Assembly (NCBI GenBank): GCA_024641735.1 | Contig: JAHECN010000014.1 | Location: 1 to 32,552 of the forward strand | Direction: 5' to 3' | From: Gemmatimonadota bacterium | GTDB taxonomy: Bacteria; Gemmatimonadota; Gemmatimonadetes; Gemmatimonadales; GWC2-71-9 | DNA length: 32,552 nt | Shown: piece by piece, positions 22,431 through 31,785 of the stretch | Layout: each line of letters begins with the position of its first letter | Numbering within the stretch: position 1 is the first letter of the stretch | The notes under the pieces: model-generated | What the model was told of the DNA's origin: nothing | The model's database searches: none | What the model saw: only the letters and a program-made list of their open reading frames with translations | Program-made: the position numbers and the translations under genes

Positions 22431-24304
22431 ACCTGTCTGCTCTGCGACTGACGCCGTGCCTCATCGCCCTGTCGCTCGCCCTCATGCCGGCGCCCGCGGC
22501 CGCGCAAACGACCGCCCGCAGCGTCCCCATCTTCGAGGGGGGCCAAGCCCAAGTCGTGCCGGGCTTCGCCGATTCGACGCAGTGGATTCGCCAACTCCTC
22601 TGGGTCGAAACCGAATTCGACTCCGACGGAGATGGCAAGCGCGATCGCGTCGTCGTCGACGTCACGCGGCAACGCCAGACCGATACGGAAGGACTCAAGG
22701 TGCCGGTCATCTACGAATCGTCGCCCTACTTTTCTGGCACCTCCGGTCCACGCGAATTCCTCTGGAACGTCAACCAGGAAGTTGGCGTGTCACCGCCGCC
22801 GCGGAAGTCCCAACCTGAGATTCCCTTCCGCGCCACCAAGGATCGCATTTCCAATTCCCTGGTCGCCACGTGGGTCCCGCGAGGCTTTGCCGTCGTCCAC
22901 TCGGAAGCGCCTGGCACAGGACTGTCACAGGGATGCCCGACGGTGGGCGGTCCACCTGAAGCGCTCGCCCCGAAGGCCGTGATCGACTGGCTCAACGGCC
23001 GCGCCAAGGGATTCACCACCGCGACCGGCTCCGAGGAGGTTGTCGCCAACTGGACCACAGGCAACGTCGGCATGACGGGGACCTCCTACAACGGCACCAT
23101 TCCGGTCGCGGCGGCAACCACCGGCGTGGCGGGCCTCAAGGCCATCATCCCCGTCGCGCCCAACACCTCGTACTGGCACTACTATCGCTCGCATGGCCTC
23201 GTCCGGCATCCTGGCGGCTGGCTCGGTGAGGATATCGACTTCCTGTACGACTATATCCACAGTGGTGACCCCGCGACGCGCGCTTACTGCAACACCACCT
23301 ATCGTGACGGCGTGATGGCGACCGGCCGCGATCGGACGAGTGGCGACTACAACGCCTTCTGGGCCGAGCGCGACCTGCTCACCAAGGTGAACGGGATTAC
23401 CGCGGCCACGTTGATGGCACACGCCTTCAACGACTGGAACGTGGTGCCCGAGCACAGCGTGCGGATCATCAACGCACTCAAGCAGCGCAAGGTTCCGCTG
23501 CAGATGTATTTCCACCAAGGGGGACACGGTGGGCCACCGCCGATGCCGCTGATGAATCGGTGGTTCACCCGCTATCTCTTCGACGTCGAGAATGGCGTCG
23601 AGAACGATCCGAAGGCGTTCATCGTCCGCGAGGGCGCCTCCCCACAATCTCCCACGCCCTACGCGGACTACCCCAATCCCACCGCCCAGGACGTGACATT
23701 GCGACTCGGCGCCGGAGGTCGGACCGCAGGCACCCTGTCGCTGAAGAACGGCACATCGGGACGCGAGACGCTGACTGATGACGTCACGTTCAGCGGAGCA
23801 GTGCTCGCACAGAACAATGATTCGCCAAATCGATTGATCTATGCCACCCCGATTCTCTCCGAACCCGTCCACCTGTCGGGTACTGCCACGATCAAGATCC
23901 GGCTTGCCACCAACCGGCAGGCCGCGAATCTCTCTGTCTGGCTGGTGGCCCTGCCGTGGACGGAGAACGCCAACAGCACCACGGCGCTGATCACGCGAGG
24001 ATGGGCAGACCCACAGAACTACAAGTCGCTGACCAAGGGTGGGGACTACCACGCGATGGAGCGGGGTGAGTATCTGCGCCCCGGACAGTTCGTGGACCTC
24101 ACCTTCGACTTGGAGCCGGACGATCAGATCATTCCCGCGGGCAAGCGGATCGGCCTGATGATCTTCTCGAGCGATCGTGATTTCACGCTGTGGCCGAAGC
24201 CCGGAACCGAACTCACCGTCGAACTCGGCAAAACAGAGATCATGCTGCCGGTGGTCGGAGGAAAGAAGGCGCTGGAGCGCGCCTTCTCGCCGACAGCGCC
24301 CTGA
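22427..24304 (+). CDS. Secreted Xaa-Pro dipeptidyl-peptidase/CocE-type S15 hydrolase
   Basis: A 625-residue protein with a signal peptide (CLIALSLALMPAPAAAQ). The alpha/beta-hydrolase core has nucleophile Ser220 in GTSYNG, Asp336 in AHAFNDWNV and His367 in HQGGHGG. A C-terminal jelly-roll domain follows (~430-610). This is the S15/CocE layout: X-Pro dipeptidyl-peptidases remove N-terminal Xaa-Pro, while CocE relatives cleave esters; the EFDSDGDGKRDRVVVDVTR start resembles X-Pro peptidases of Gram-negative secretomes. ATG 22427 directly begins the signal peptide. It is preceded by a promoter and a coupled mini-ORF, and converges on the PBP gene. Confidence 0.9.
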   Translation: MNLSALRLTPCLIALSLALMPAPAAAQTTARSVPIFEGGQAQVVPGFADSTQWIRQLLWVETEFDSDGDGKRDRVVVDVTRQRQTDTEGLKVPVIYESSPYFSGTSGPREFLWNVNQEVGVSPPPRKSQPEIPFRATKDRISNSLVATWVPRGFAVVHSEAPGTGLSQGCPTVGGPPEALAPKAVIDWLNGRAKGFTTATGSEEVVANWTTGNVGMTGTSYNGTIPVAAATTGVAGLKAIIPVAPNTSYWHYYRSHGLVRHPGGWLGEDIDFLYDYIHSGDPATRAYCNTTYRDGVMATGRDRTSGDYNAFWAERDLLTKVNGITAATLMAHAFNDWNVVPEHSVRIINALKQRKVPLQMYFHQGGHGGPPPMPLMNRWFTRYLFDVENGVENDPKAFIVREGASPQSPTPYADYPNPTAQDVTLRLGAGGRTAGTLSLKNGTSGRETLTDDVTFSGAVLAQNNDSPNRLIYATPILSEPVHLSGTATIKIRLATNRQAANLSVWLVALPWTENANSTTALITRGWADPQNYKSLTKGGDYHAMERGEYLRPGQFVDLTFDLEPDDQIIPAGKRIGLMIFSSDRDFTLWPKPGTELTVELGKTEIMLPVVGGKKALERAFSPTAP

Positions 24305-24324
24305 CGCTGAACACCGCGTGACCT

Positions 24325-24357
24325 GACGCCTCCGACGCACTCAGCGTCGGGGGCGTC
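24325..24357. terminator. Hairpin at the convergence of S15 peptidase and PBP genes
   Basis: Arms 24325-24337 and 24345-24357 pair over 13 bp with one G-T wobble around a 7-base loop. The right side overlaps the last codons of the minus-strand PBP gene. No clear T-tract follows, so termination strength is uncertain. Confidence 0.5.
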
Positions 24358-26482
24358 GTCGTTCCGACTGCCGCGACAGCAATCCTTCGAGGAATCGCTC
24401 CGCACGCTGTTGCACCGCATCACGCCACGCGTCCGGGACACCCCATGACGGCAGATCCAGCTCGACGCAGTCGTGCCCCTCTGGTTCGGTTCCTTCGAGA
24501 AAGACCTCGCTGCTGCCGCAGAAGACACTCCATTCGCCATCGCTTGACCCGACCTGCGCTTCCGTGATCCCGTCCGGCACCGGAAAATCGTCGTATTCCT
24601 CCCCCGAGAGGGCGGCATCCAGAAACTCTGCGACCATCGGCAGCGCGAGCGTCGCACCAGTCGACTGCAACGAGCGCCCATCGTCGTAGCCCACCCAGAC
24701 GCCAACCACCAAGGTCGGCGTATAGGCCACGAACCAGGCGTCTCGATAGTCACTGGATGTTCCAGTCTTCCCGGCAAGTCCGGTCGTCGCGACGCGTTGT
24801 TGCAAGGCGGTCCCTGTGCCGCGTGTGACGACTCCGTGCAGCGCAGACGTCACGAGATACGCCGCGGCAGGATCGGCCACGCGTATGACATGCGATGCAC
24901 CAACCGGCATCGGCGTCGCGCCCTGCGCCGACGATGCCAGTACGAATCGTGTCTCGGCGAGATTTCCTGATGCCGCCAGCACGCCATACGCCCTGACCAA
25001 CTCGAGCAAGCTCACTTCCGCGCTGCCGAGCGCCAGGCTTGGCACTTCGGGCATCGGTGCCTGAATGCCGAGCCGTGCCGCGGTGGACGCGATCCGCGCC
25101 GGACCGACGGCCATTCCGATCCGAACGAACGGAACATTCAGTGACTGCTCCATCGCCTGTCGCACCGTGACTGATCCGCGAAAGGACCCATCGTAGTTGC
25201 TCGGCTCCCAGGCATCACGTCCGCTCTGAAGTCGAAGTGGTGCATCCTCCACCACCGAGGCCAGCGTAAAGGCAGGTCGGTTGCCGTGATCACGCTCAAG
25301 CGCTGCGAGTGCGACGATCGGCTTGAATGCGCTCCCCGGCTGCCGCCGCGCCACCGTAGCGCGATTGAATTGCGACGCCCCGTAGTCTCGACCACCAATC
25401 AACGCCAACACCTCACCGTTCTGCGGATCGATCGCCACCATGGCGGCCTCGGCACTGCGCAGGTTCTGACGACCCAGACCGCGACCCACGGCGCGCTGCG
25501 CAATGCCCTGCAACCGGGTATCGAGTGTGGTGTAGATCGCCGCGCCGCGCGTGGGAGTCCCTCGTGGCAGTGTGCTGAGGACGGCATCACGGAAGTGGCG
25601 CGCATCGATGACAGCGGTCGAACGCGACCGCGTCGTCAGCCGACTGCGTTGCGCCTTCTCGGCCGCTGCGGGACTGATCCGCCCCTGTGCTGCCATCAAT
25701 TGGAGCACGAGGTCACGACGCGCCTTTGCATCCACCGGGTGCCGCGTCGGTGTGGTGCGGTTCGGCGCACGGATCATCCCGGCCAGCATCGCCGATTCCG
25801 CGAGCGAGAGTCGGCCGACCGGTTTTCCGAAATAGCCACGTGCTGCCGCGCCGACGCCATGCACCGCGCGCCCATCCATCTGCCCCAGATAGATCTCGTT
25901 CAAATAGGCCATCAGGATCGTGCGCTTGTCGTAACGCAGTTCGAGCGCGGCGGCCAAGGCCGCCTCCCGGAGCTTCCGCACCGGCGTCCGATCTGCCGTC
26001 AGGAACAGATTCTTTGCCAGCTGCTGGGAGATCGTGCTGCCACCTTGGGAGATGCCGCCGGCGCGCACGTTGGCGAGGAACGCGCCGCCAATGCGCTGCA
26101 CGTCAAATCCACTGTGCTCGTAGAAGCGCTGGTCTTCGACCGCCAGCACCGCGTCCACCAGTGCTTTCGGAATATCACGGAACGCGACCGGCTCTCGTGC
26201 CTCAAAGGCCGAACCCGGGAGCGCGGCAATCACCGTGGGTGCGGCACCCGAGTCGTCACTCCCCCACGCCACCGGGCGCGCGTACAGTGCCGTCGGCAGC
26301 CGCGCCTCCGCCGGGCCGATCTTCCCGCGGATGGCCGCCTCGGCGACGAGTGCTGTCCCGCCTACCAGGGTGACCCCCAGGAGGGAGCCAATCACTCTCC
26401 GACGCGTGATCCTTGTTCGGACGCTCGTGTACCATCCCATGAGTCGCGCGCGGATCGCTTCGGTCTGCATGGACTGGCTCAC
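24341..26482 (-). CDS. Bifunctional class A penicillin-binding protein, PBP1B-like
   Basis: A 713-residue protein with an N-terminal membrane anchor ([21 protein letters not shown]). The GT51 glycosyltransferase domain has catalytic Glu116 in [20 protein letters not shown], and [16 protein letters not shown]. The transpeptidase domain has Ser384 and Lys387 in SAFK, SLN at 447-449, and KTGT from 572. The NRFYARP-like N-terminus and [20 protein letters not shown] resemble PBP1B rather than PBP1A. It polymerises and cross-links peptidoglycan in the periplasm. GTG 26482 is used; ATG 26470 is possible, and neither has a good ribosome-binding site. The Arg-rich C-terminal tail is unusual. Confidence 0.93.
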   Translation of the reverse strand: MSQSMQTEAIRARLMGWYTSVRTRITRRRVIGSLLGVTLVGGTALVAEAAIRGKIGPAEARLPTALYARPVAWGSDDSGAAPTVIAALPGSAFEAREPVAFRDIPKALVDAVLAVEDQRFYEHSGFDVQRIGGAFLANVRAGGISQGGSTISQQLAKNLFLTADRTPVRKLREAALAAALELRYDKRTILMAYLNEIYLGQMDGRAVHGVGAAARGYFGKPVGRLSLAESAMLAGMIRAPNRTTPTRHPVDAKARRDLVLQLMAAQGRISPAAAEKAQRSRLTTRSRSTAVIDARHFRDAVLSTLPRGTPTRGAAIYTTLDTRLQGIAQRAVGRGLGRQNLRSAEAAMVAIDPQNGEVLALIGGRDYGASQFNRATVARRQPGSAFKPIVALAALERDHGNRPAFTLASVVEDAPLRLQSGRDAWEPSNYDGSFRGSVTVRQAMEQSLNVPFVRIGMAVGPARIASTAARLGIQAPMPEVPSLALGSAEVSLLELVRAYGVLAASGNLAETRFVLASSAQGATPMPVGASHVIRVADPAAAYLVTSALHGVVTRGTGTALQQRVATTGLAGKTGTSSDYRDAWFVAYTPTLVVGVWVGYDDGRSLQSTGATLALPMVAEFLDAALSGEEYDDFPVPDGITEAQVGSSDGEWSVFCGSSEVFLEGTEPEGHDCVELDLPSWGVPDAWRDAVQQRAERFLEGLLSRQSERRRPRR

Positions 26483-26589
26483 GGGAAAGGGGACATCCCA
26501 CCCGACGCACGTCGCTCTGGTTTGGTTTCAGCGTGAAACGTTTGAAACGTCTGAGGTGGCGCCGCATAGATCAGAGGGGAGACGAGCGG

Positions 26590-26595
26590 TATTGT
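26590..26595 (+). promoter_or_regulatory. Putative -10 box of the BNR-propeller/ThiS operon
   Basis: TATTGT followed by TT places transcription start near 26602. The resulting 27-base leader carries GGGAG eight bases before ATG 26629. This gene therefore looks conventionally led, in contrast to the leaderless candidates. Confidence 0.35.
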
Positions 26596-26628
26596 TTCGG
26601 CATCCACATCAATTCGGGAGTCGCCCCA

Positions 26629-27744
26629 ATGAGCAGTGTTCGGGTGCTGGTCGGCACACGGAAAGGCGCATTCGTTCTCACTTCGGACGGGAAGCGCAAG
26701 GACTGGAAGGTGAGCGGCCCACATTTCCCGGGATGGGAGGTGTATCACGTGAAGGGGTCGCCACTGAACCCGAACCGGCTCTACGCGTCGCAGAGCAGTG
26801 GATGGTTCGGTCAGTTGATCCAACGTTCAGACGACGGTGGCGTCACCTGGGCACCCGTCGGCAATGATTTCGCCTATGCGAGCGTGCCGGGAACACACCA
26901 GTGGTACGATGGCACCCCACACCCGTGGGAATTCAAACGTGTCTGGCACCTCGAACCGTCGCTCACCGACCCGGAAACGGTATTCGCGGGAGTCGAAGAT
27001 GCGGCGCTGTTCAAGTCGACCGATGGCGGCGGGGCATGGCACGAGCTGAAGGGACTCCGCGAACATGGGTCTGGTGCACAATGGAATCCGGGTGCCGGGG
27101 GAATGTGTCTCCACACCATTCTGATTGACCCAACGGACGCGGATCGGATGTACATCGCCATCTCTGCAGCGGGCACCTTTCGCACGGTGGATGGTGGAAA
27201 GACATGGCAACCCATCAACACGGGATTGCGCTCCCCGCAGATTCCGGATGAGGACGCGGAGGTGGGGCATTGCGTGCATCGCATTGCCCTGCATCCCGCT
27301 CGACCCAAAGTGCTCTTCATGCAAAAACACTGGGACGTCATGCGCAGTGATGACGGCGGCGATTCGTGGCACGAGGTGAGCGGCAACTTGCCCACCGACT
27401 TTGGCTTTCCGATTGACGTGCACGCCCACGAGCCAGAGACCATCTACGTCGTTCCGATCAAGAGCGACGGCGAACACTATCCGCCTGAGGGGAAGCTCCG
27501 GGTCTATCGGAGCCGGACTGGTGGCAATGAGTGGGAGGCACTGACGAACGGGCTGCCGCAACAGGACTGCTACGTCAACGTGCTCCGCGACGCGATGGCG
27601 GTGGACTCGATGGATGAATGCGGGATCTACTTCGGAACGACTGGGGGTCAGGTGTACGCCTCTCCTGACGGCGGCGATCACTGGTCGGCGATCGTCCGCG
27701 ATCTGCCGGCAGTCCTCTCGGTGGAAGTGCAGACCCTCCGATGA
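26629..27744 (+). CDS. BNR/Asp-box beta-propeller protein (annotated elsewhere as exo-alpha-sialidase-like)
   Basis: A 371-residue protein without a signal peptide, so probably cytoplasmic. It has six Asp-box repeats (SxDxGxxW type): [45 protein letters not shown] and ASPDGGDHW, each closing a propeller blade. It lacks an RIP motif and the arginine triad of true sialidases, so sialic acid cleavage is not expected. ATG 26629 has a good GGGAG. The stop overlaps the start of a ThiS/MoaD-like gene as ATGA (27741-27744), which suggests that the two proteins work together. Confidence 0.85.
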   Translation: MSSVRVLVGTRKGAFVLTSDGKRKDWKVSGPHFPGWEVYHVKGSPLNPNRLYASQSSGWFGQLIQRSDDGGVTWAPVGNDFAYASVPGTHQWYDGTPHPWEFKRVWHLEPSLTDPETVFAGVEDAALFKSTDGGGAWHELKGLREHGSGAQWNPGAGGMCLHTILIDPTDADRMYIAISAAGTFRTVDGGKTWQPINTGLRSPQIPDEDAEVGHCVHRIALHPARPKVLFMQKHWDVMRSDDGGDSWHEVSGNLPTDFGFPIDVHAHEPETIYVVPIKSDGEHYPPEGKLRVYRSRTGGNEWEALTNGLPQQDCYVNVLRDAMAVDSMDECGIYFGTTGGQVYASPDGGDHWSAIVRDLPAVLSVEVQTLR

Positions 27745-28037
27745 TCCGAGTGGTCCTGCCTGCTCCCCTCTGTTCCCTCGCGGATGTCGCCAGGGAAGTG
27801 ACCTTGGAAGTCGTCGGCCCCCCAACCCACCGGGGGGTGCTCGACGCCGTCGAAGCGGCCTACCCGATGCTGCGCGGAACCCTTCGAGACCAAACCACCA
27901 AACAACGACGCCCCTTCATTCGTTTCTATGCCAATGAACGGGACCTGTCCCACGAGTCTCCCGACACACCACTTCCCCAGGAAGTGGTGGACGGAAAGGA
28001 GCCGTATCTCATTATTGGCGCCATGTCCGGCGGCTAA
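27741..28037 (+). CDS. MoaD/ThiS-like ubiquitin-fold protein with C-terminal Gly-Gly
   Basis: A 98-residue beta-grasp protein: a first strand [10 protein letters not shown], a helix around [23 protein letters not shown], and an exposed C-terminus AMSGG. The terminal Gly-Gly is what sulfur carriers need for adenylation by ThiF/MoeB-like enzymes and thiocarboxylation. No thiamine or molybdopterin gene is nearby. It is coupled to the Asp-box propeller, a partnership that recurs in other bacteria to my knowledge but lacks a defined function. Confidence 0.85.
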   Translation: MIRVVLPAPLCSLADVAREVTLEVVGPPTHRGVLDAVEAAYPMLRGTLRDQTTKQRRPFIRFYANERDLSHESPDTPLPQEVVDGKEPYLIIGAMSGG

Positions 28038-28068
28038 GGCGTCATCTTGACGGCGAAACACTTCGGGG

Positions 28069-28074
28069 TATATT
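28069..28074 (+). promoter_or_regulatory. Possible -10 box before the zinc-ribbon gene
   Basis: TATATT lies four bases before ATG 28079 and 40 bases before ATG 28115, which has GAGG upstream. It could drive either a near-leaderless or a conventional mRNA. Confidence 0.3.
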
Positions 28075-28078
28075 CGGT

Positions 28079-28309
28079 ATGCCAACCCGAACACACCCCG
28101 AAAGTGAGGCCGCCATGCTCATTTCCTTCCCGCTCCTCGAGGCGGCCAAGGCTCCTCCCAGGCACGCCGTGACCCCCCTCAACACCAGCCCAACCAGCCA
28201 CCCGCCCGAGCCGAAGGTGGGTATCCAGTGCCCAGAATGCGCCGGGCCCGTCGCCCTCAGTGCCAGGTGCCGGACCTGCGTGGCGTGTGGGTGGAGTCGG
28301 TGTAGCTAG
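28079..28309 (+). CDS. Small zinc-ribbon protein resembling the C-terminus of B12-dependent ribonucleotide reductase
   Basis: A 76-residue protein; a later start at ATG 28115 (GAGG six bases before) would give 64 residues. The N-terminal half is Pro/His-rich and probably disordered. The last 26 residues carry six cysteines: CPEC, then CRTCVACGWSRC. This closely resembles the zinc ribbon that ends class II ribonucleotide reductase NrdJ, whose cysteines re-reduce the active site, but the catalytic part is absent. It is either a free-standing ribbon protein or a remnant. It lies alone between the ThiS-like gene and a heptamer element. Confidence 0.6.
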   Translation: MPTRTHPESEAAMLISFPLLEAAKAPPRHAVTPLNTSPTSHPPEPKVGIQCPECAGPVALSARCRTCVACGWSRCS

Positions 28310-28318
28310 GGGTTGAAG

Positions 28319-28393
28319 GAGTCGTGAGTCGCGAGTCATGAGAGGAAGGTGTTTCGAGCACTCTCACGACTCACGACCAACGACTATCGACTC
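28319..28393. repeat. Inverted heptamer-repeat element, family A
   Basis: The left arm (28319-28341) has units GTCGTGA, GTCGCGA and GTCATGA. The right arm (28361-28393) has units CTCACGA, CCAACGA and CTATCGA, all in a 7-bp register. An exact 11-bp stem forms between 28321-28331 and 28367-28377. The 20-mer at 28358-28377 is identical to 1031-1050. It sits between convergent genes and may end transcription on both sides. Confidence 0.75.
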
Positions 28394-28398
28394 CTACA

Positions 28399-30402
28399 TT
28401 ACCTCCGCGTACACATCCCATCCAACGCCGGCCGCACCGGGGTGTTTCCGACGGCCACCGCCGCGTCCCGAATGAAGTTGACGATACGCGAATAGTGCGG
28501 ATAGTCGATGTACTGCGGCTCATCCGTCACCTGGTGATAGTCACCATGCAGACCGGTGAAGAAGAAGACGATCGGAATGCACTTCTCCGCATACCGCGCA
28601 TGATCACTACGGCCATACAGGTTGTTGTACCCGGGCCACTTGGTCACGCCATCGATGACCGTGCCGAGCGTCGGGTCGTCAAACCGATCATCGAGGATCA
28701 GCTTGTTCGGGCTGGTCTTGTTGGTGTTGTAGACCAGATCACCGAACTCCTTCGAGAGACGGTACGCGCCGAGAATACCGGTGTAGGTATCGCCACCGCC
28801 GATCACGTCTTCTGCACGCCCGCGTCCGATCATGTCGATGTTGATGTGCGCAGCGATCGAGTCCACCGGTACCGTCGGATTGGACGAGAACGCACGCGAG
28901 CCATACATGCCAGCCTCTTCCGCAGCGTGCCACACAAAGACCATGGAGCGCTTCGGCTTCACCGGCATCGCCTTGATCGCTTCGGCAATTTCCAACAGGC
29001 CCATCGAACCAGAGCCATCGTCGTCTGCGCCATTGCTGATCGAATCGATGCGCGCCGGACGAATTGCTCGGAGTGAATCCATGTTGATTGGCGCCATGGA
29101 GGCTGCCTGATCCGGCGAGAGCGGCAGCAGGTCGCCGGTGGACATCTGCGCCCGCAAACGCTGCTGTGATGCGGCACGCAAGGAGTCGTGGTCGACGCCG
29201 CCCTGACGATAGCCGACGTGGTCATTGTGTGCGCCAATCACGATGTACTGCCCGCGCAACTTCGGATCGGAGCCAGGGATGATGCCGACGACATTCCGCC
29301 CATAGTCGGTCCACTGCTCCACGAAGTCGAGCTTGGCCGAGACCGTGCCTCCCGTCGTCCCCAACGGCATCCCGGCGAGGATCTTTCCGCCGAAGAGCCG
29401 CTCTGCCGTCGCGACCGTCACACGGATCGCGGCCGCTGGCGCACCAGTCTCAGTCGCACCGGCACCCGGGGCACCGCCCCGTCCACCACCGGCACGTCCG
29501 CCGCCCGCGGCACCACGGCCGCCTGCCGCACCACGACCCGCCCGAGCGATCGAATCGGCCGTCGCGACCGAGTCATTCCAGGCACGGATCGTTGCCGGCG
29601 TCATACCAGCTGGCAGCTTCCCACCAATCACCGCGTTATCCCGCACGACTCCGATCACACCCTTCTGGTTGACGATCACGTCACCTGGGGTCACGGTGGT
29701 CTTCGCATCGGCAGCGGAGTAGACGGCGGCAGGTTCATTGATCGCCATGCGAGCAGCCATCGTGAGCGGATCGAGGTCGGCCGTCAGCACCGCGACCGCG
29801 CCGTCAAAACGTCCAGCGGCCGCTCCTCCACCGAAGCCTCCGCGTCCGCCACCACCACGGCCACCGAGCGCGGTTGCCGCCTGCGGACGTGCCGCCGAGA
29901 GCACGACCACCTTGCCGTTCGCCTGGGCAGCGCTGATCTGCTGCGTGGTGTCTCCTGCGATGCCGCCATAGATCACCGCCGCATTGGCAATGGTCTTCGG
30001 GGCTGCGGCGCCGGGGACCGGCTCAAAGTCGTAATGGAGGCGCAGTGCCGTGGCACCCGCCATCATCGTCGACTGTTCACTGTACTTGCGCTGCTTGTAT
30101 GGCAGCACTTGGAAGTACGTCCCGTTCTCGCCACCAGCCTGAATGCCGAGCTTCTTCAGTTCGTTCGCGATGTAGTTGGTCCCCTGCATGTTGCCTGGGC
30201 GACCGACCTGGCGACCCATCATCGAGTCGTCCGCGAAGATGTAGAGTCGGGTCATCAAGTCTGCCGGCGTAATCGCGGCAACGGTTGGCTGCGGAGTGTG
30301 CTTTTCCGGATAGCCGTACTGATTGACCTTTGCCTGCGCCGTGAGCGCGGCAGGAATGAGCAGCAGCGCAAGCGTCTGCGCCGACCGACGTGCAATGGAC
30401 AC
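28399..30402 (-). CDS. Secreted M28 family zinc peptidase with Gly/Arg-rich inserts
   Basis: A 667-residue enzyme starting at GTG 30402, where GGAG lies seven bases upstream and a signal peptide begins (ARRSAQTLALLLIPAALTAQ); the frame extends upstream to 30432. The two-zinc M28 ligands are visible: IGAHNDHVGY, NGADDDGSGS, the Glu-Glu pair of AAEEAGMYGS, NIDMIGRG and GLHGDYHQVTDE. A PA-like insert domain occupies about residues 120-370. It contains two Gly/Arg/Ala-rich low-complexity stretches, near 29840-29875 and 29455-29555. It is likely an aminopeptidase of the periplasm or exterior. Confidence 0.92.
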   Translation of the reverse strand: MSIARRSAQTLALLLIPAALTAQAKVNQYGYPEKHTPQPTVAAITPADLMTRLYIFADDSMMGRQVGRPGNMQGTNYIANELKKLGIQAGGENGTYFQVLPYKQRKYSEQSTMMAGATALRLHYDFEPVPGAAAPKTIANAAVIYGGIAGDTTQQISAAQANGKVVVLSAARPQAATALGGRGGGGRGGFGGGAAAGRFDGAVAVLTADLDPLTMAARMAINEPAAVYSAADAKTTVTPGDVIVNQKGVIGVVRDNAVIGGKLPAGMTPATIRAWNDSVATADSIARAGRGAAGGRGAAGGGRAGGGRGGAPGAGATETGAPAAAIRVTVATAERLFGGKILAGMPLGTTGGTVSAKLDFVEQWTDYGRNVVGIIPGSDPKLRGQYIVIGAHNDHVGYRQGGVDHDSLRAASQQRLRAQMSTGDLLPLSPDQAASMAPINMDSLRAIRPARIDSISNGADDDGSGSMGLLEIAEAIKAMPVKPKRSMVFVWHAAEEAGMYGSRAFSSNPTVPVDSIAAHINIDMIGRGRAEDVIGGGDTYTGILGAYRLSKEFGDLVYNTNKTSPNKLILDDRFDDPTLGTVIDGVTKWPGYNNLYGRSDHARYAEKCIPIVFFFTGLHGDYHQVTDEPQYIDYPHYSRIVNFIRDAAVAVGNTPVRPALDGMCTRR

Positions 30403-30483
30403 GCGAAAACTCCGGTGAGAATGGGGAATCACCTGCAGGGGGACTAAAAAGTGGTACGGGCAGGCGATCCCGCGGGTTGACGG

Positions 30484-31785
30484 CTAGCTGTGCGCCGCCG
30501 CGATCCCGGCCTTCTCGTTCACGCCGGCGAGGAGCACGCCACCAACCACGAAGAAGAGGATGACCGTTGCCACGCCCGCGCGCTGCGTGTTGAAGGTCTC
30601 GGTCATTACCCCGAGCAGCAGGGGGCCCATGAAGGCAGTCGCCTTGCCCGAGAAGGCAAAGAACCCGAAGAACTCCGACTGATGCTTTTCCGGGACGAAG
30701 CGCCCCATCAAGGAACGCGACGCCGACTGATTGGGGCCAACGAAGAGCCCAATCAGAATGCCAGCCACCCAGAACCACTGCCGATTCGGGGCCCAGACGG
30801 CGATCGTCGTGGCGATCGTGAGCGCCACGAGCGACCAGAGAATGGTCTGCTTACCGCCGATCTTGTCATCCACGAATCCGAAGAGAAAGGCACCAAGTCC
30901 TGACGCGACGTTCAGCGCGACGCCGAAGAGAATCACTTCGGAAAACGACATCCCGAAGGTGCCTGCCGCATAGATCCCGCCGAAGGCGAACACGGTCACA
31001 AGCCCGTCATTGAAGACCAGCCGCGCCACCAAGAACTTCACGATCTCCTTGTAGCGGCCGATGTCCCGTGCCGTCTGCGCCAGCTCGCCGAAGGCTGCCC
31101 GGATGGAAATCCCTGCGCCGGGAATCTTCTTCTCCGGCACGTTGCGGAAGAGGGGAATGGCAAAGAGCAAAAACCATCCTGCCACCAGCAGATTGGTCGC
31201 CCGGACATTCCATCCCGCCTCCGTGCTCATCCCGAACCAGGGCACCTCGGGCTGCACGAACGCGATCAGCGCGATGCCGAGACAGACCAATCCGCCCACG
31301 TAGCCGAGGCCCCAGCCATAGCCGGACACGCGGCCAATCCGTTCGGGGGACGCGATGTTCGGCAAGAACGCATTGTAGAAGACGTTACCGGCTTCGAACG
31401 CCACTTCGGCCACCACGAAGAGCACCAACGCGATGATCGCGGCGTGTTCCATGCCCGGTGCAATGAAGGCGAGGGCGATCGTCGCGAGCGCGCAGATGAT
31501 CGTGCTGATGGCGAGGAAGCGCTTCCGCGAACCACTGCGATCGGCGGCCGCGCCGAGCAACGGAGAAAGCAACGCCACGGTGATCGCACTGATCGCCACG
31601 GCTCGCGACCAGAGCGCGGTCCCGGTGTTTTCGTCGGGCGCCATTGCCTGCGTGAAGTAGGTCGCGTAGATGAAGGTGACCACAAGCGTGGTGAAGGCGG
31701 AGTTGGCCCAGTCGTACATTGCCCAGGACCAGATGACCTTCGGGACGTCACGTCCATTCGCTGCCGGCATCACGGAAGTCGTCAC
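30484..31785 (-). CDS. MFS transporter, UMF1 (Atg22-like) family
   Basis: A 433-residue protein with about twelve membrane helices. The N-terminal VIWSWAMYDWANSAFTTLVVTFIYATYF is the hallmark of the UMF1 family related to vacuolar amino-acid effluxer Atg22; GAAADRSGSRKRFL is the MFS loop between helices 2 and 3. Bacterial substrates are unknown. The GTG start overlaps the TGA of the upstream gene as GTGA (31782-31785), with GAGG six bases before it. It ends 81 bp before the M28 peptidase start on the same strand. Confidence 0.9.
   Translation of the reverse strand: MTTSVMPAANGRDVPKVIWSWAMYDWANSAFTTLVVTFIYATYFTQAMAPDENTGTALWSRAVAISAITVALLSPLLGAAADRSGSRKRFLAISTIICALATIALAFIAPGMEHAAIIALVLFVVAEVAFEAGNVFYNAFLPNIASPERIGRVSGYGWGLGYVGGLVCLGIALIAFVQPEVPWFGMSTEAGWNVRATNLLVAGWFLLFAIPLFRNVPEKKIPGAGISIRAAFGELAQTARDIGRYKEIVKFLVARLVFNDGLVTVFAFGGIYAAGTFGMSFSEVILFGVALNVASGLGAFLFGFVDDKIGGKQTILWSLVALTIATTIAVWAPNRQWFWVAGILIGLFVGPNQSASRSLMGRFVPEKHQSEFFGFFAFSGKATAFMGPLLLGVMTETFNTQRAGVATVILFFVVGGVLLAGVNEKAGIAAAHS

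Noticed and set aside
26629-27744. True sialidase
   Set aside because: Asp-boxes are present, but there is no RIP motif, arginine triad or secretion signal.
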